From positions 144,048 through 208,047 of the forward strand of contig NZ_CANMWS010000007.1 of assembly GCF_947501665.1 (NCBI RefSeq): a DNA stretch of 64,000 nucleotides, read 5' to 3'. The notes beneath the pieces are model-generated. The model was given only the letters and a program-made list of their open reading frames with translations, made no database searches and was not told the origin of the DNA. The stretch's first letter is position 1, and the number at the start of each line of letters is the position of its first letter. Positions 1 through 8,045 of the stretch are shown piece by piece. The stretch comes from an uncultured Shewanella sp. (lineage in GTDB: Bacteria; Pseudomonadota; Gammaproteobacteria; Enterobacterales; Shewanellaceae). The translations under genes and the position numbers were made by a program.

Positions 1-2
1 TT

Positions 3-149
3 CCATATCACTTTGAACACATCACCTCAGCAGGTGAACATGGTGCTTGGATGAGTCAAGATGATAAAATTTATAACTTCTTTGAAGAACATTTGCTGGC
101 TAAAAACCCCTCTGATTGCCCTAGAAATAATGCGATAAGCCCTCAGTAA
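3..149 (+). CDS. C-terminal fragment of a probable alpha/beta hydrolase (S9-peptidase-like)
   Basis: An open frame runs in from the left edge of the window and stops at TAA 147-149, giving 48 residues that begin PYHFEHITSAGEHGAW and end NNAISPQ. The stretch SAGEHGAWMSQ followed by YNFFEEHL resembles the last catalytic-histidine loop and final helix of prolyl-oligopeptidase or dienelactone-hydrolase-like enzymes, where a His in a G-H-G-like turn completes the triad. This is an inference from a very short piece; the start and the nucleophile lie outside the window. No terminator is evident immediately downstream. Confidence 0.45.
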   Translation, partial: PYHFEHITSAGEHGAWMSQDDKIYNFFEEHLLAKNPSDCPRNNAISPQ

Positions 150-412
150 CGACATACTATAGCTATATCAATCACAGTCCTTTAATATTATCTCTTTACA
201 TAAGTCACTTGAAAAGACAATTCAGTGGCTTAAGTCAATTCATTTTTAAGTATGACAATATTCAACCACATCGAACAAATGTTAAGCTCAAGTGTATAGT
301 TCATGCCACCTAAGTAATGAATAAGAAAAAGGCCGTTAAATTTTAATAAAAGCACTGTCAACAAACGTCACTCAATACTATGCTCATAATGGACACTCAA
401 ATAGAGAACATA

Positions 413-1297
413 ATGAAGCATTACAGATTAACACTTTTAAGCTTAGTACTATTGTTTAATGTTAACGCCTTTGCTTTACAAAGCGATCTCCAACAAGAAG
501 TGATTATATCGGCTAAAAACCAGCAAGCCGATATCAAAAATAACCAAATGATCTTTAATGGCCCTGTAAAAGTCACTCAAGGTTCTATTACCATAACGGC
601 GCAAACATTACGGGCATTTTCAACAACCGATGACGAGCATAAAATTTTAGTCGCCACAGGGGCACCTGCAACCTATTCTCAAAAGATGGATAATGGATTG
701 ATGGCCTCAGCCAGTGCTAAGGAAATCCGTTATGATCTGAATACACGAGTATTACAACTGACAGGAGATGCAATACTTGAACAAAGTGGCAATAAAGTCA
801 CTAGTAACGCTATTACTTATGACATATTGCAGCAAAAACTCACCGCACAAAGTGGAAGTAAAGGCAAAGATAGAGTCACTACTGTCATCAAAATGGACAG
901 TGTCCAACACAACACACCTGTCAGTGCCGCTACCACTACAAAAGTAAATGACAAAAAGAAGGGCAACAAACCAACGCCAATCAGCCCCTCAACGAAGAAA
1001 GCCTCTCCCCTCAGTATTGCGCCAATAAGTCAAAACAAACTTAATCAGCCTCCAGCCGATCAATCTGGGTGGTATATTCAAGTGGGGGTTTTTGCTAAAC
1101 AATCTTCAATCAATAACGCCATTAAGAAAATCAAAAACAGTGGATTTGACTATATTGTCTTCCCAGATATGATCAGAGAACAAACAGTATCTAGAATACT
1201 CGTTGGTCCTTATCAGAGCTTAGAATCAGCCAAGAAAGACATTAAACAAGTGCAATTCGAGATAGAAAAAAACGCCTATTTTTACCACATTAAGTAG
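413..1297 (+). CDS. LptA/OstA-like periplasmic protein fused to a C-terminal SPOR domain
   Basis: Predicted 294-residue exported protein. The ATG at 413 is preferred over an upstream in-frame ATG at 380 because GAGAA lies just before it and it starts a clean signal peptide (MKHYRLTLLSLVLLFNVNAFA). Residues about 25-160 follow the LptA pattern: an MIFNGPVKVTQGSI strand, GAPATYSQKMDNG, and a KGKDRVTTVI end that closely parallels E. coli LptA, the periplasmic bridge for lipopolysaccharide. A Lys/Pro/Ser-rich linker (about 165-215) leads to a SPOR domain (GWYIQVGVFAKQ to the end), a fold known to bind denuded septal peptidoglycan. LptA is normally encoded with lptB/lptC and is about 180 residues; this gene stands alone, so it is probably a paralogue. 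Linking LPS transport to the division site is an inference. Confidence 0.85.
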   Translation: MKHYRLTLLSLVLLFNVNAFALQSDLQQEVIISAKNQQADIKNNQMIFNGPVKVTQGSITITAQTLRAFSTTDDEHKILVATGAPATYSQKMDNGLMASASAKEIRYDLNTRVLQLTGDAILEQSGNKVTSNAITYDILQQKLTAQSGSKGKDRVTTVIKMDSVQHNTPVSAATTTKVNDKKKGNKPTPISPSTKKASPLSIAPISQNKLNQPPADQSGWYIQVGVFAKQSSINNAIKKIKNSGFDYIVFPDMIREQTVSRILVGPYQSLESAKKDIKQVQFEIEKNAYFYHIK

Positions 1298-1302
1298 GCG
1301 TT
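1271..1302 (-). terminator. Hairpin serving uhpC, inside the end of the LptA-SPOR gene
   Basis: Arms AACGCCTA (1271-1278) and TAGGCGTT (1295-1302) pair around a 16-base loop. Read on the minus strand the hairpin is followed by a run of T (the A run at 1266-1272), as expected for an intrinsic terminator of the leftward uhpC gene. It overlaps the last codons and stop of the rightward LptA-SPOR gene. Confidence 0.6.
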
Positions 1303-1337
1303 AATCTTCTGTAATCCCCATTTAAGATTCATTACTT

Positions 1338-2654
1338 TCATGAAGTAGCAGCTTGTTTACGTAAAAAAGGAATGAGCAATAGCCCCACCACCCCAGCAGA
1401 ACAAGTCAACACAGTAAAAAATCCGGTCCAACTATACAGCTCTAAAATACGTGCTAAAGGGTAACCGGCTAATGCAGCCCCCATATAAGCAAATAATCCA
1501 ACAAATCCTGTTGCAGCTCCTGCAGCATCTTTATGTGAACACTCTGCAGCCGCGACACCAATGAGCATTTGTGGGCCAAAAACGAAAAAACCAATGGCAA
1601 AAAAGCAGGCTGCCTGCATAAAGTAGCCTTGGGTAGGAAAGAACCAAAGTGCCGCCACAGCAATTAAAATACCTATCGAAAATAACCAATTCATGGGCCC
1701 ACGGTTACCTTTAAATAAAATATCTGAGCCCCAACCTGCCACTAATGAACCAATAAATCCGCCAATCTCAAATAAAGACAATGCACCATTGGCTGTCATT
1801 AAATCGTAGCCTTGCTCTTCCGTTAAATACAAATTTCCCCAATCATTAATCCCCGTACGAACAATGTAGACCAGTACATAACTCAGCGCCAATAGCCAAA
1901 TATATTTATTGGAAAGCACATATTTAAACAAAATTTCCTTGGTACTCAAGCCTTCATCTGAGTGTTCAAAAGCTTGCTCAAGCTTGTCATTGCGCCAATC
2001 ACCAATACTGGGAAGGCCTAAAGTTTGGGGCTTATCTCTCAAACGCCAACACAAAAATAACCCAACCACTATGGCGCAAATACCGGGTACTATCATCCCC
2101 ATACGCCAACTAAAATGCAACGTCAATATTCCCACTAGCAAGGGAATAATGGCCCCTCCCACATTATGAGAAGTGTTCCAAATCGACCACCAAAAACCAC
2201 GCTCAGAACGTGAATACCAAGTGGTCAATAATTTTGAGCAAGGCGGCCACCCCCAACCTTGAAAAAAGGCATTCAGTACCCAAAGGGATGCAAAAACCAT
2301 TATTGAAGAAGACAAGCCAAAGAGAATATTAATAACACCCGTTGCAATTAGCCCTATTCCCATGAAATAACGAGGGTTTGCTCTATCACTCATAATGCCA
2401 GAGACAAATTTTGAACAACCATAGGTCAAATAAAACAAGGTGCCTAAGACACCAATATCAGATTTATCAAGCCCTAAATCAGCCACCATAGCTGGCATGA
2501 CAAAATTAAAACTTTTCCGAGTAAAATAAAAAACAGCGTATCCTATGTACATAGTGAACATCAGGTGCAAGCGCCAGAACTTATAATCCTTATCGACTTG
2601 CTTAGGAGACGTCATCATTGGCTTTATCGAAGCCGCTTTTAAAAAATTAAACAT
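1338..2654 (-). CDS. uhpC: UhpC-type hexose-phosphate carrier/sensor of the organophosphate:phosphate antiporter family
   Basis: The 438-residue product has the same length as E. coli UhpC and close similarity throughout as recalled: FYFTRKSFNFVMPA, YGCSKFVSGIMSDR, YFMGIGLIATGVINILFG, LNAFFQGWGWPPC, TSHNVGGAIIPLL and the near-identical AAAECSHKDAAGAATGFVG block late in the protein. About 12 membrane segments are apparent, as in the GlpT/UhpT branch of the major facilitator superfamily. In enterobacteria UhpC senses external glucose-6-phosphate for the UhpB-UhpA two-component system; chlamydial UhpC transports it. No uhpA, uhpB or uhpT is seen here, so a transport role is more likely. Family is confident; sensor versus carrier is open. 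Confidence 0.85.
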   Translation of the reverse strand: MFNFLKAASIKPMMTSPKQVDKDYKFWRLHLMFTMYIGYAVFYFTRKSFNFVMPAMVADLGLDKSDIGVLGTLFYLTYGCSKFVSGIMSDRANPRYFMGIGLIATGVINILFGLSSSIMVFASLWVLNAFFQGWGWPPCSKLLTTWYSRSERGFWWSIWNTSHNVGGAIIPLLVGILTLHFSWRMGMIVPGICAIVVGLFLCWRLRDKPQTLGLPSIGDWRNDKLEQAFEHSDEGLSTKEILFKYVLSNKYIWLLALSYVLVYIVRTGINDWGNLYLTEEQGYDLMTANGALSLFEIGGFIGSLVAGWGSDILFKGNRGPMNWLFSIGILIAVAALWFFPTQGYFMQAACFFAIGFFVFGPQMLIGVAAAECSHKDAAGAATGFVGLFAYMGAALAGYPLARILELYSWTGFFTVLTCSAGVVGLLLIPFLRKQAATS

Positions 2655-2830
2655 AGTAATCTAAACCTGTTTTTTACGATCTTTTATTATTAATGAACAA
2701 CATTAAGATCAGAAATTATGTCAGCATAATAAATGGGTTATGATTAATAAATTCAATGAATACACCTCATTCACATTTGAATATGTCATGACCAATATTG
2801 TCTATTATTGTTATGCAAACAAAACAAGCC

Positions 2831-2848
2831 GACATGCTATAACATGTC
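2831..2848. promoter_or_regulatory. 18-bp palindrome, possible operator
   Basis: GACATG, six bases, then CATGTC forms a perfect 6+6+6 dyad in the middle of the divergent uhpC-rbsA intergenic region. The position suits a dimeric regulator acting on either gene, but I cannot assign it to a known regulator. Confidence 0.35.
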
Positions 2849-2886
2849 TAATTTATTCTCAAAGCTCCTGTTTTTTAAAACATTAT

Positions 2887-2921
2887 ATTCATCATTTTAT
2901 TAACGAAAAAAAATGATGAAT
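2887..2921. repeat. 12-bp inverted repeat in the uhpC-rbsA gap
   Basis: ATTCATCATTTT (2887-2898) and AAAATGATGAAT (2910-2921) are perfectly complementary around an 11-base loop. There is no T-run on the plus side, so it does not look like a standard terminator; it may be an operator or a transcript hairpin. Confidence 0.5.
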
Positions 2922-3195
2922 ACAGTCCCACCTCCAATTGATTACACTAAAAAAAACAAATATCTATATATATCAGCCAGATAAAACACATCAATTCATA
3001 ATCATTATTAACCTACGACTTAATGCTAAGAATAACGTTTTCTTAATAGTTTTATTTTTAAAAAACCAATGTCATTACCATTAAGTCACCAAATAAACAG
3101 TATAAAAACAACACCTCAACAATTCGCCTTACTGTTTAATTGCAACTAACCTTAAACTCATCATTATTAAACATGCTTCGACATCAAAAAGGCCC

Positions 3196-4704
3196 ATGAC
3201 CCAACCCATTTTGCAATTAATTGAGATCTGTAAACACTATTCAGGTGTTAATGCGTTAAATAGAGCAAGACTCTCTTTATATGCAGGTCAGGTCGTAGCA
3301 CTACTTGGCGAAAATGGTGCAGGTAAATCAACACTAATGGGAATACTTTCCGGCAGCGTCAAGCCAGACTCAGGGCAAATTATTTTTCACGAAAAAGAAT
3401 TAAGCTTTCAACACCCCAAAGCAGCACAAGACAAAGGAATTAGTATCATTCATCAAGAGCTAAACCTGATCCCTGAGCTCTCTATTGCTGACAATATTTA
3501 TTTAGGGAGAGAGCCTACACAATACGGTTACATTGTAAAAAAAATATTATACGAGAAAACGCAAAAACTGCTTTCACAGCTTCATATTCGCCATTCCCCT
3601 GACACAAAAGTCAGCCAACTCCGGTTAGGGGAGCAGCAAATGGTTGAAATTGCTAAAGCCCTATCTCAACAAGCCAGTATTGTCATTATGGATGAGCCTA
3701 CAGATGCCCTTACCCATAAGGAAACTCAACATTTATTTGATGTCATTAAGCAACTTAAAGAACAAGGCTGCGCCATCGTCTACATCTCTCACCGTTTACC
3801 TGAAATTTTTCAAATATGCGATCAAGTAACGATTTTAAGAGATGGACAAAGCATCACCCAAAAACCCATCACAGAATTGACAGAAAATAACATGATAGAA
3901 TTGATGGTTGGTCGAACACTGGATCAGCAATACCCTAAGAAATCTCCTCCTTCAAATACCGTGAAACTGAAAATAGAACAGCTTAGTGGACCTTCTCTCA
4001 ATGGCATTAAAATCACCAATCAAAACTTTCATGTCAACGCAGGAGAAATCCTCGGATTTTCCGGATTAATTGGATCAGGGCGTACAGAGTTAATGAAACT
4101 TATCTATGGAGCGCTCCCTCGAGATAGTGGCAAAATCAGCATTGATGGTACAGTGATTAACCCCACATCTCCCAATAAGAGTTTGCAAGCAGGATTAGCC
4201 TACATATCAGAAGATAGAAAAAATGACGGCCTCATATTGTCTTTATCCGTTAAAGAGAATATGAGTTTAAGCGCCTTACGACGTCTGTGTTATGTCACAG
4301 GACACATCAAACATGCTACAGAACATGCTTCAATCCAGCATTACATTCATCAATTTAATATTAAAACCCCTAACATTACACAAGCTGTAGGTCATTTATC
4401 TGGTGGGAACCAGCAAAAAGTAGCCATCGCAAAAGGCCTAATGCTTCAACCTAAGGTCCTTATTTTAGATGAGCCAACAAGGGGAGTTGATGTCGGTGCT
4501 AAAAAAGAAATATACACTCTCATCAATACGCTCAAATCGAATGGACTCAGCATTATATTAGTGTCATCTGATCTCCCCGAAATTCTGGGTATGTCCGATC
4601 GTATTTTAGTCATGAACCAAGGCCGTATTAACGGAGAGTTTATTCCATCTCAAACCAACCAAGAACAATTACTGACTGCCGCCATTGACGAGAAAACAAT
4701 ATGA
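3196..4704 (+). CDS. rbsA: Ribose ABC transporter ATP-binding protein, two ATPase domains
   Basis: The 502-residue protein has the tandem ATPase layout of sugar importers of the RbsA/MglA class. The first domain has a Walker A GENGAGKST, a signature LRLGEQQMVEIAKAL and a Walker B IVIMDEPTDALT; the second has a degenerate P-loop GLIGSGRTE, signature LSGGNQQKVAIAKGL and LILDEPTRGVDVGAKKEIY. It would power uptake through RbsC. A short AAAAAGG precedes ATG 3196. The stop overlaps the rbsC start (ATGA), indicating translational coupling. The usual first gene rbsD is absent upstream. Ribose is assigned from the strong RbsB resemblance of the third gene. Confidence 0.9.
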   Translation: MTQPILQLIEICKHYSGVNALNRARLSLYAGQVVALLGENGAGKSTLMGILSGSVKPDSGQIIFHEKELSFQHPKAAQDKGISIIHQELNLIPELSIADNIYLGREPTQYGYIVKKILYEKTQKLLSQLHIRHSPDTKVSQLRLGEQQMVEIAKALSQQASIVIMDEPTDALTHKETQHLFDVIKQLKEQGCAIVYISHRLPEIFQICDQVTILRDGQSITQKPITELTENNMIELMVGRTLDQQYPKKSPPSNTVKLKIEQLSGPSLNGIKITNQNFHVNAGEILGFSGLIGSGRTELMKLIYGALPRDSGKISIDGTVINPTSPNKSLQAGLAYISEDRKNDGLILSLSVKENMSLSALRRLCYVTGHIKHATEHASIQHYIHQFNIKTPNITQAVGHLSGGNQQKVAIAKGLMLQPKVLILDEPTRGVDVGAKKEIYTLINTLKSNGLSIILVSSDLPEILGMSDRILVMNQGRINGEFIPSQTNQEQLLTAAIDEKTI

Positions 4705-5666
4705 CTCCTCCTACACCATCACGCGTTCACTATTTTTCTAAATCTTGGCTAATAGAACAAAAATCATTGCTCACCTTGATCTTATTAATCCTTATTGTCT
4801 CTTTGCTTAACGACAACTTTTTTACCGCTAATAATATACTCAATATTCTCAGACAAACCTCTGTTAATGCCATTATTGCTGTGGGAATGACGCTCGTCAT
4901 TTTGACAGCAGGCATTGATTTAAGTGTCGGCTCTGTTCTTGCCCTTTGTGGTGCCATCACCGCCAGCATGATTGGACTGTCATTCCCCATTGCAATAACG
5001 CTACCCTTAGCCATATTAGCTGGCGCTATGCTCGGAGGAGTCAGTGGTGTCATTATCGCAAAGGGAAAAGTACAAGCATTTATTGCCACTTTAGTGACCA
5101 TGACAGCCATAAGAGGAATAACATTGGTTTACACTGATGGGCGTCCTATTTCAACAGGCTACACAGATCTTGCAGATCAATTTTCTTGGTTTGGAACAGG
5201 TTATGCCTTCTCGATCCCCATTCCAGTTTGGATCATGTTCATTGTTTTTTTATTAGCCTATTACCTACTCAAACACACTCGTTTAGGACGGTATATTTAC
5301 GCAGTGGGCGGTAATGAAGCAGCAGCGTATCTCTCAGGGATCAATGTTGCAAAAGTGAAAATCACTGTATATGCAATATGTGGAGCATTATCTGCACTCG
5401 CCGCGATTATTATCACCTCAAGACTCTCTTCAGCTCAACCCAATGCTGGGGTGGGTTATGAATTAGATGCCATTGCTGCTGTTGTATTAGGTGGTACAAG
5501 TTTAATGGGAGGAAAAGGCACTGTCATTGGTACCCTAATCGGTGCGCTTATCATTGGCTTTTTAAATAATGCACTAAACCTTTTAGATGTCTCTTCTTAT
5601 TATCAAATGATTATTAAAGCTGGTGTTATTTTACTGGCTGTCATTATTGATAATAAAAAAACCTAA
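4701..5666 (+). CDS. rbsC: Ribose ABC transporter permease
   Basis: A 321-residue, highly hydrophobic permease of the BPD_transp_2 type, with RbsC-like segments GMTLVILTAGIDLSVGSVLAL, GRYIYAVGGNEAAAYLSGI and AVVLGGTSLMGGKGTVIGT (the last forms the cytoplasmic loop that contacts RbsA). Its start overlaps the rbsA stop by four bases. It forms the inner-membrane channel of the importer with RbsA and the binding protein RbsB. Length and motif order are typical. Confidence 0.92.
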   Translation: MTPPTPSRVHYFSKSWLIEQKSLLTLILLILIVSLLNDNFFTANNILNILRQTSVNAIIAVGMTLVILTAGIDLSVGSVLALCGAITASMIGLSFPIAITLPLAILAGAMLGGVSGVIIAKGKVQAFIATLVTMTAIRGITLVYTDGRPISTGYTDLADQFSWFGTGYAFSIPIPVWIMFIVFLLAYYLLKHTRLGRYIYAVGGNEAAAYLSGINVAKVKITVYAICGALSALAAIIITSRLSSAQPNAGVGYELDAIAAVVLGGTSLMGGKGTVIGTLIGALIIGFLNNALNLLDVSSYYQMIIKAGVILLAVIIDNKKT

Positions 5667-5670
5667 TGCT

Positions 5671-5706
5671 ATATCCGTGATGCTTCAAGCTACAGTATTC
5701 AGCTGA
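5671..5706 (+). repeat. Dispersed hairpin-repeat relative between rbsC and rbsB
   Basis: The sequence TATATCCGTGATGCTTCAAG followed by CTACAGTATTCAGCTG resembles the reverse complement of the larger hairpin at 29493-29539, including TATATCCGTGAT and CTTCAAGCT. Two related copies in one window suggest a family of short intergenic repeats. Here it sits between two operon genes, where a hairpin could set differential expression of rbsB. Confidence 0.45.
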
Positions 5707-5735
5707 AAAAACTACAGGTATATAAGGAACCCCTT

Positions 5736-6623
5736 ATGTTGAAACAATTAATTGCACTAATATTGATTACTTTTACATTTCCAGTATCGGCAAAGGACAA
5801 TCAGAGCATTGCCTTAGTGATCTCCACGCTCAATAATCCTTTCTTTGTCACCATGCGAGATGGAGCAACAAAACAAGCTAGTGCTTCAGGCTATGAGTTA
5901 CGTGTACTCAACTCACAAAACGATCCTGCAAAGGAACTTGCCAATGTTGAAGACCTTATCACCAAAAAAGTAAAAGTCTTATTAATTAACCCTACCGACT
6001 CAGATGCAGTAGGCAATGCAATACGACTGGCTAATCGTGCGAACATTCCTGTCATTACATTAGATAGAGGCGCGAACCACGGTAAAGTGATATCACATAT
6101 TGCCTCTAATAATATCGAAGGAGGCAAATTGGCAGGAGATTTTATTGCCAAACAAATTGGAGAAAAAGGCTCTGTAATACAATTAGAAGGTATTGCAGGT
6201 ACTTCTGCTGCCAGAGAAAGAGGTGAAGGTTTTTTACAAGCAGTGAAAACCAATAACCTTAATTTACTGGCCTCACAACCGGCTGATTTTGATCGCACTA
6301 AAGGGCTCAATGTCATGGAGAACTTATTAACGGCCTACCCAAACGTTCAAGCGGTTTTTGCTCAAAATGATGAAATGGCACTGGGCGCACAAAGTGCAAT
6401 TCAAGCAGAAAATAAGCATCTGATTATCGTGGGTTTTGATGGAACAAAAGCGGGAATAGCAGCGGTAAAAAGAGGTAAACTCACTGCAACCATTGCTCAG
6501 CAACCTGATGTTATCGGTCAAATTGGGGTCAAAACGGCAATCGAGCTATTACAAGATAAGGGGGTCCCCAAGATAATCCCTGTTCCCTTAAAGCTCATTC
6601 AGCAAACGCCTAAAACACAATAA
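5736..6623 (+). CDS. rbsB: Periplasmic D-ribose-binding protein
   Basis: A 295-residue protein with a signal peptide ([19 protein letters not shown]). The mature part aligns, as recalled, almost motif by motif with E. coli Rbs[81 protein letters not shown] and [16 protein letters not shown]. It delivers ribose to RbsC/RbsA. A strong AAGGAAC precedes the ATG. It is the last gene of the set: rbsK and rbsR are not found downstream, where a convergent histidine kinase gene ends only nine bases away. Confidence 0.93.
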   Translation: MLKQLIALILITFTFPVSAKDNQSIALVISTLNNPFFVTMRDGATKQASASGYELRVLNSQNDPAKELANVEDLITKKVKVLLINPTDSDAVGNAIRLANRANIPVITLDRGANHGKVISHIASNNIEGGKLAGDFIAKQIGEKGSVIQLEGIAGTSAARERGEGFLQAVKTNNLNLLASQPADFDRTKGLNVMENLLTAYPNVQAVFAQNDEMALGAQSAIQAENKHLIIVGFDGTKAGIAAVKRGKLTATIAQQPDVIGQIGVKTAIELLQDKGVPKIIPVPLKLIQQTPKTQ

Positions 6624-6632
6624 AGCTGTACA

Positions 6633-8042
6633 TTATTGATTGGGTAACCACAGCTTAACTCTGAGCCCAGCATTGAGTCGATTATGTATACTTAAAAAAC
6701 CATTATGCGCTTCGATAATTTCTCGGCATAGAGGTAGGCCAAGTCCTGTGCCTGACTGTTTAGTCGAATAAAAAGGCAATAATGCTTGTTTTAGTACGTC
6801 ACTGGACATACCGTCACCTTGATCTTGGATGGTAATTTCAACCCCTGCTTTAGCATCGATGAACACACCATCTTTGATCAACAATTCAATAGCCTCCGCT
6901 CTTGAACCCGATTCATGGGCATTTTTTAATAAATTAAGCAGCACTTGCTCCATTTGGACCACATCAAAAAATCCCCTTGTGTCAGGTAAGCTTGAGGCTA
7001 ACTCAAAAACATAACTTTGTGTTAACTGCGCAATAAAATACTCCCAATCCACAGGCTGTTTTCTTGGTAAAGATAACTTGGCAAACTGAGAGTAATCGGC
7101 AATAAACTGGCTTAAATGTTGACTGCGATCGGCAATGGTATCAAAAATCAAATTAAGTAGAGGATTATCCATATCCTGAGTGATCCTCTTTCCTGAATTG
7201 ACCATCGAGACAATAGGCGCAACTGAATTATTTAATTCATGGCTGATAATGCGGATCACTTTTTTCCACACTCTGACTTCTTGACGATCGAGCTCGCGAG
7301 TCATTTGTTTCAATAAGAGTAAATGATGATGCTGGCCATTTAATAAAAAGCGGCCTCTGGACACATGCCAAGTCTCCCATTTTTCAAGGTAGTCCCCCTG
7401 ATCTTCATCGCGGGAGGGCCCCTCATCACTTTCATCATTCTCATCACTCTGCCAAGAAAATAATCCCTCTTGCAGCTCCGTAATCGCATCACTTAACACC
7501 TTTGGCATAGTGTTTAGCACCAAAGATAAATTTAACCCCACAATGGGGCGTCCCTGATAAAATAAATGCCGCGCAGGATCATTGGCGTAAATAATGTTTT
7601 GCTTATCATCAAACAGTAACATCACATTAGGCGAACTTTGGATCACTTTATCGAGCAATAATTCCCGCTGATAAATATACTGGCGTTCCTGACGTAAACT
7701 GTTCGACGCATGATTAAACAGATTGGATAAGGTTTTAAACGGCTCTTCTTTCCCCTCAGGCAAGCTGACACTAAAATCATTATCTTTAAAGTTAAGCAGT
7801 CCAACTTCTAATGCTTTCAATGATTGTGATAAATGACGCGTAACGTAAACACTCGCCGTTAATGCGATGAAAACTGACAATGTAAAAGACCAAAGCAACG
7901 CACTTTGTTCAACATATTCCTGCAGCAATAACGCCGCAGCCAGACTCAGCACACTAATACACACTGAACTTAGCACTAATTTGGTACGAATTGACCAAGG
8001 CATACTTACGCGTGCTATCATTTTTATTGATCTGTTTGTCAT
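6633..8042 (-). CDS. Sensor histidine kinase of the NtrY-like class, partner of the adjacent sigma54 regulator
   Basis: About 469 residues (ATG 8042; a GTG at 8045 directly abuts the regulator stop). Two N-terminal membrane helices (about 20-70) with almost no periplasmic loop are followed by a HAMP-like stretch, a PAS-like segment (SSPNVMLLFDDKQNIIYAND), the phosphoacceptor box IISHELNNSVAPI, N box LLNLLKNAHESG, and ATP-lid glycines DQGDGMSS and SGTGLGLPL. The short periplasmic part suggests sensing in or at the membrane. An unusual acidic insert (SDENDESDEGPSRDEDQGD) lies in the PAS-like region. As last gene of the export operon it probably reports on the envelope state or the export substrate. 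Confidence 0.85.
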   Translation of the reverse strand: MTNRSIKMIARVSMPWSIRTKLVLSSVCISVLSLAAALLLQEYVEQSALLWSFTLSVFIALTASVYVTRHLSQSLKALEVGLLNFKDNDFSVSLPEGKEEPFKTLSNLFNHASNSLRQERQYIYQRELLLDKVIQSSPNVMLLFDDKQNIIYANDPARHLFYQGRPIVGLNLSLVLNTMPKVLSDAITELQEGLFSWQSDENDESDEGPSRDEDQGDYLEKWETWHVSRGRFLLNGQHHHLLLLKQMTRELDRQEVRVWKKVIRIISHELNNSVAPIVSMVNSGKRITQDMDNPLLNLIFDTIADRSQHLSQFIADYSQFAKLSLPRKQPVDWEYFIAQLTQSYVFELASSLPDTRGFFDVVQMEQVLLNLLKNAHESGSRAEAIELLIKDGVFIDAKAGVEITIQDQGDGMSSDVLKQALLPFYSTKQSGTGLGLPLCREIIEAHNGFLSIHNRLNAGLRVKLWLPNQ

Positions 8043-8045
8043 CAC

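Larger units (their letters stand above)
2655..3195. other. Divergent AT-rich promoter region between uhpC and rbsA
   Basis: A 541-base gap with no convincing gene. It contains two inverted repeats, listed separately, and must hold the promoters of both uhpC (leftward) and rbsA (rightward). A TTGCAA at 3138 with an AT-rich hexamer 17 bases further on is a weak candidate rbs promoter. I saw no convincing CRP or RbsR operator. Confidence 0.5.

Noticed and set aside
4730..5110. Minus-strand open frame of 126 codons inside rbsC
   Set aside because: Antisense shadow of a well-supported membrane protein gene.
5891..6316. Minus-strand open frame of 141 codons inside rbsB
   Set aside because: Antisense to a confidently identified gene and without a start signal.
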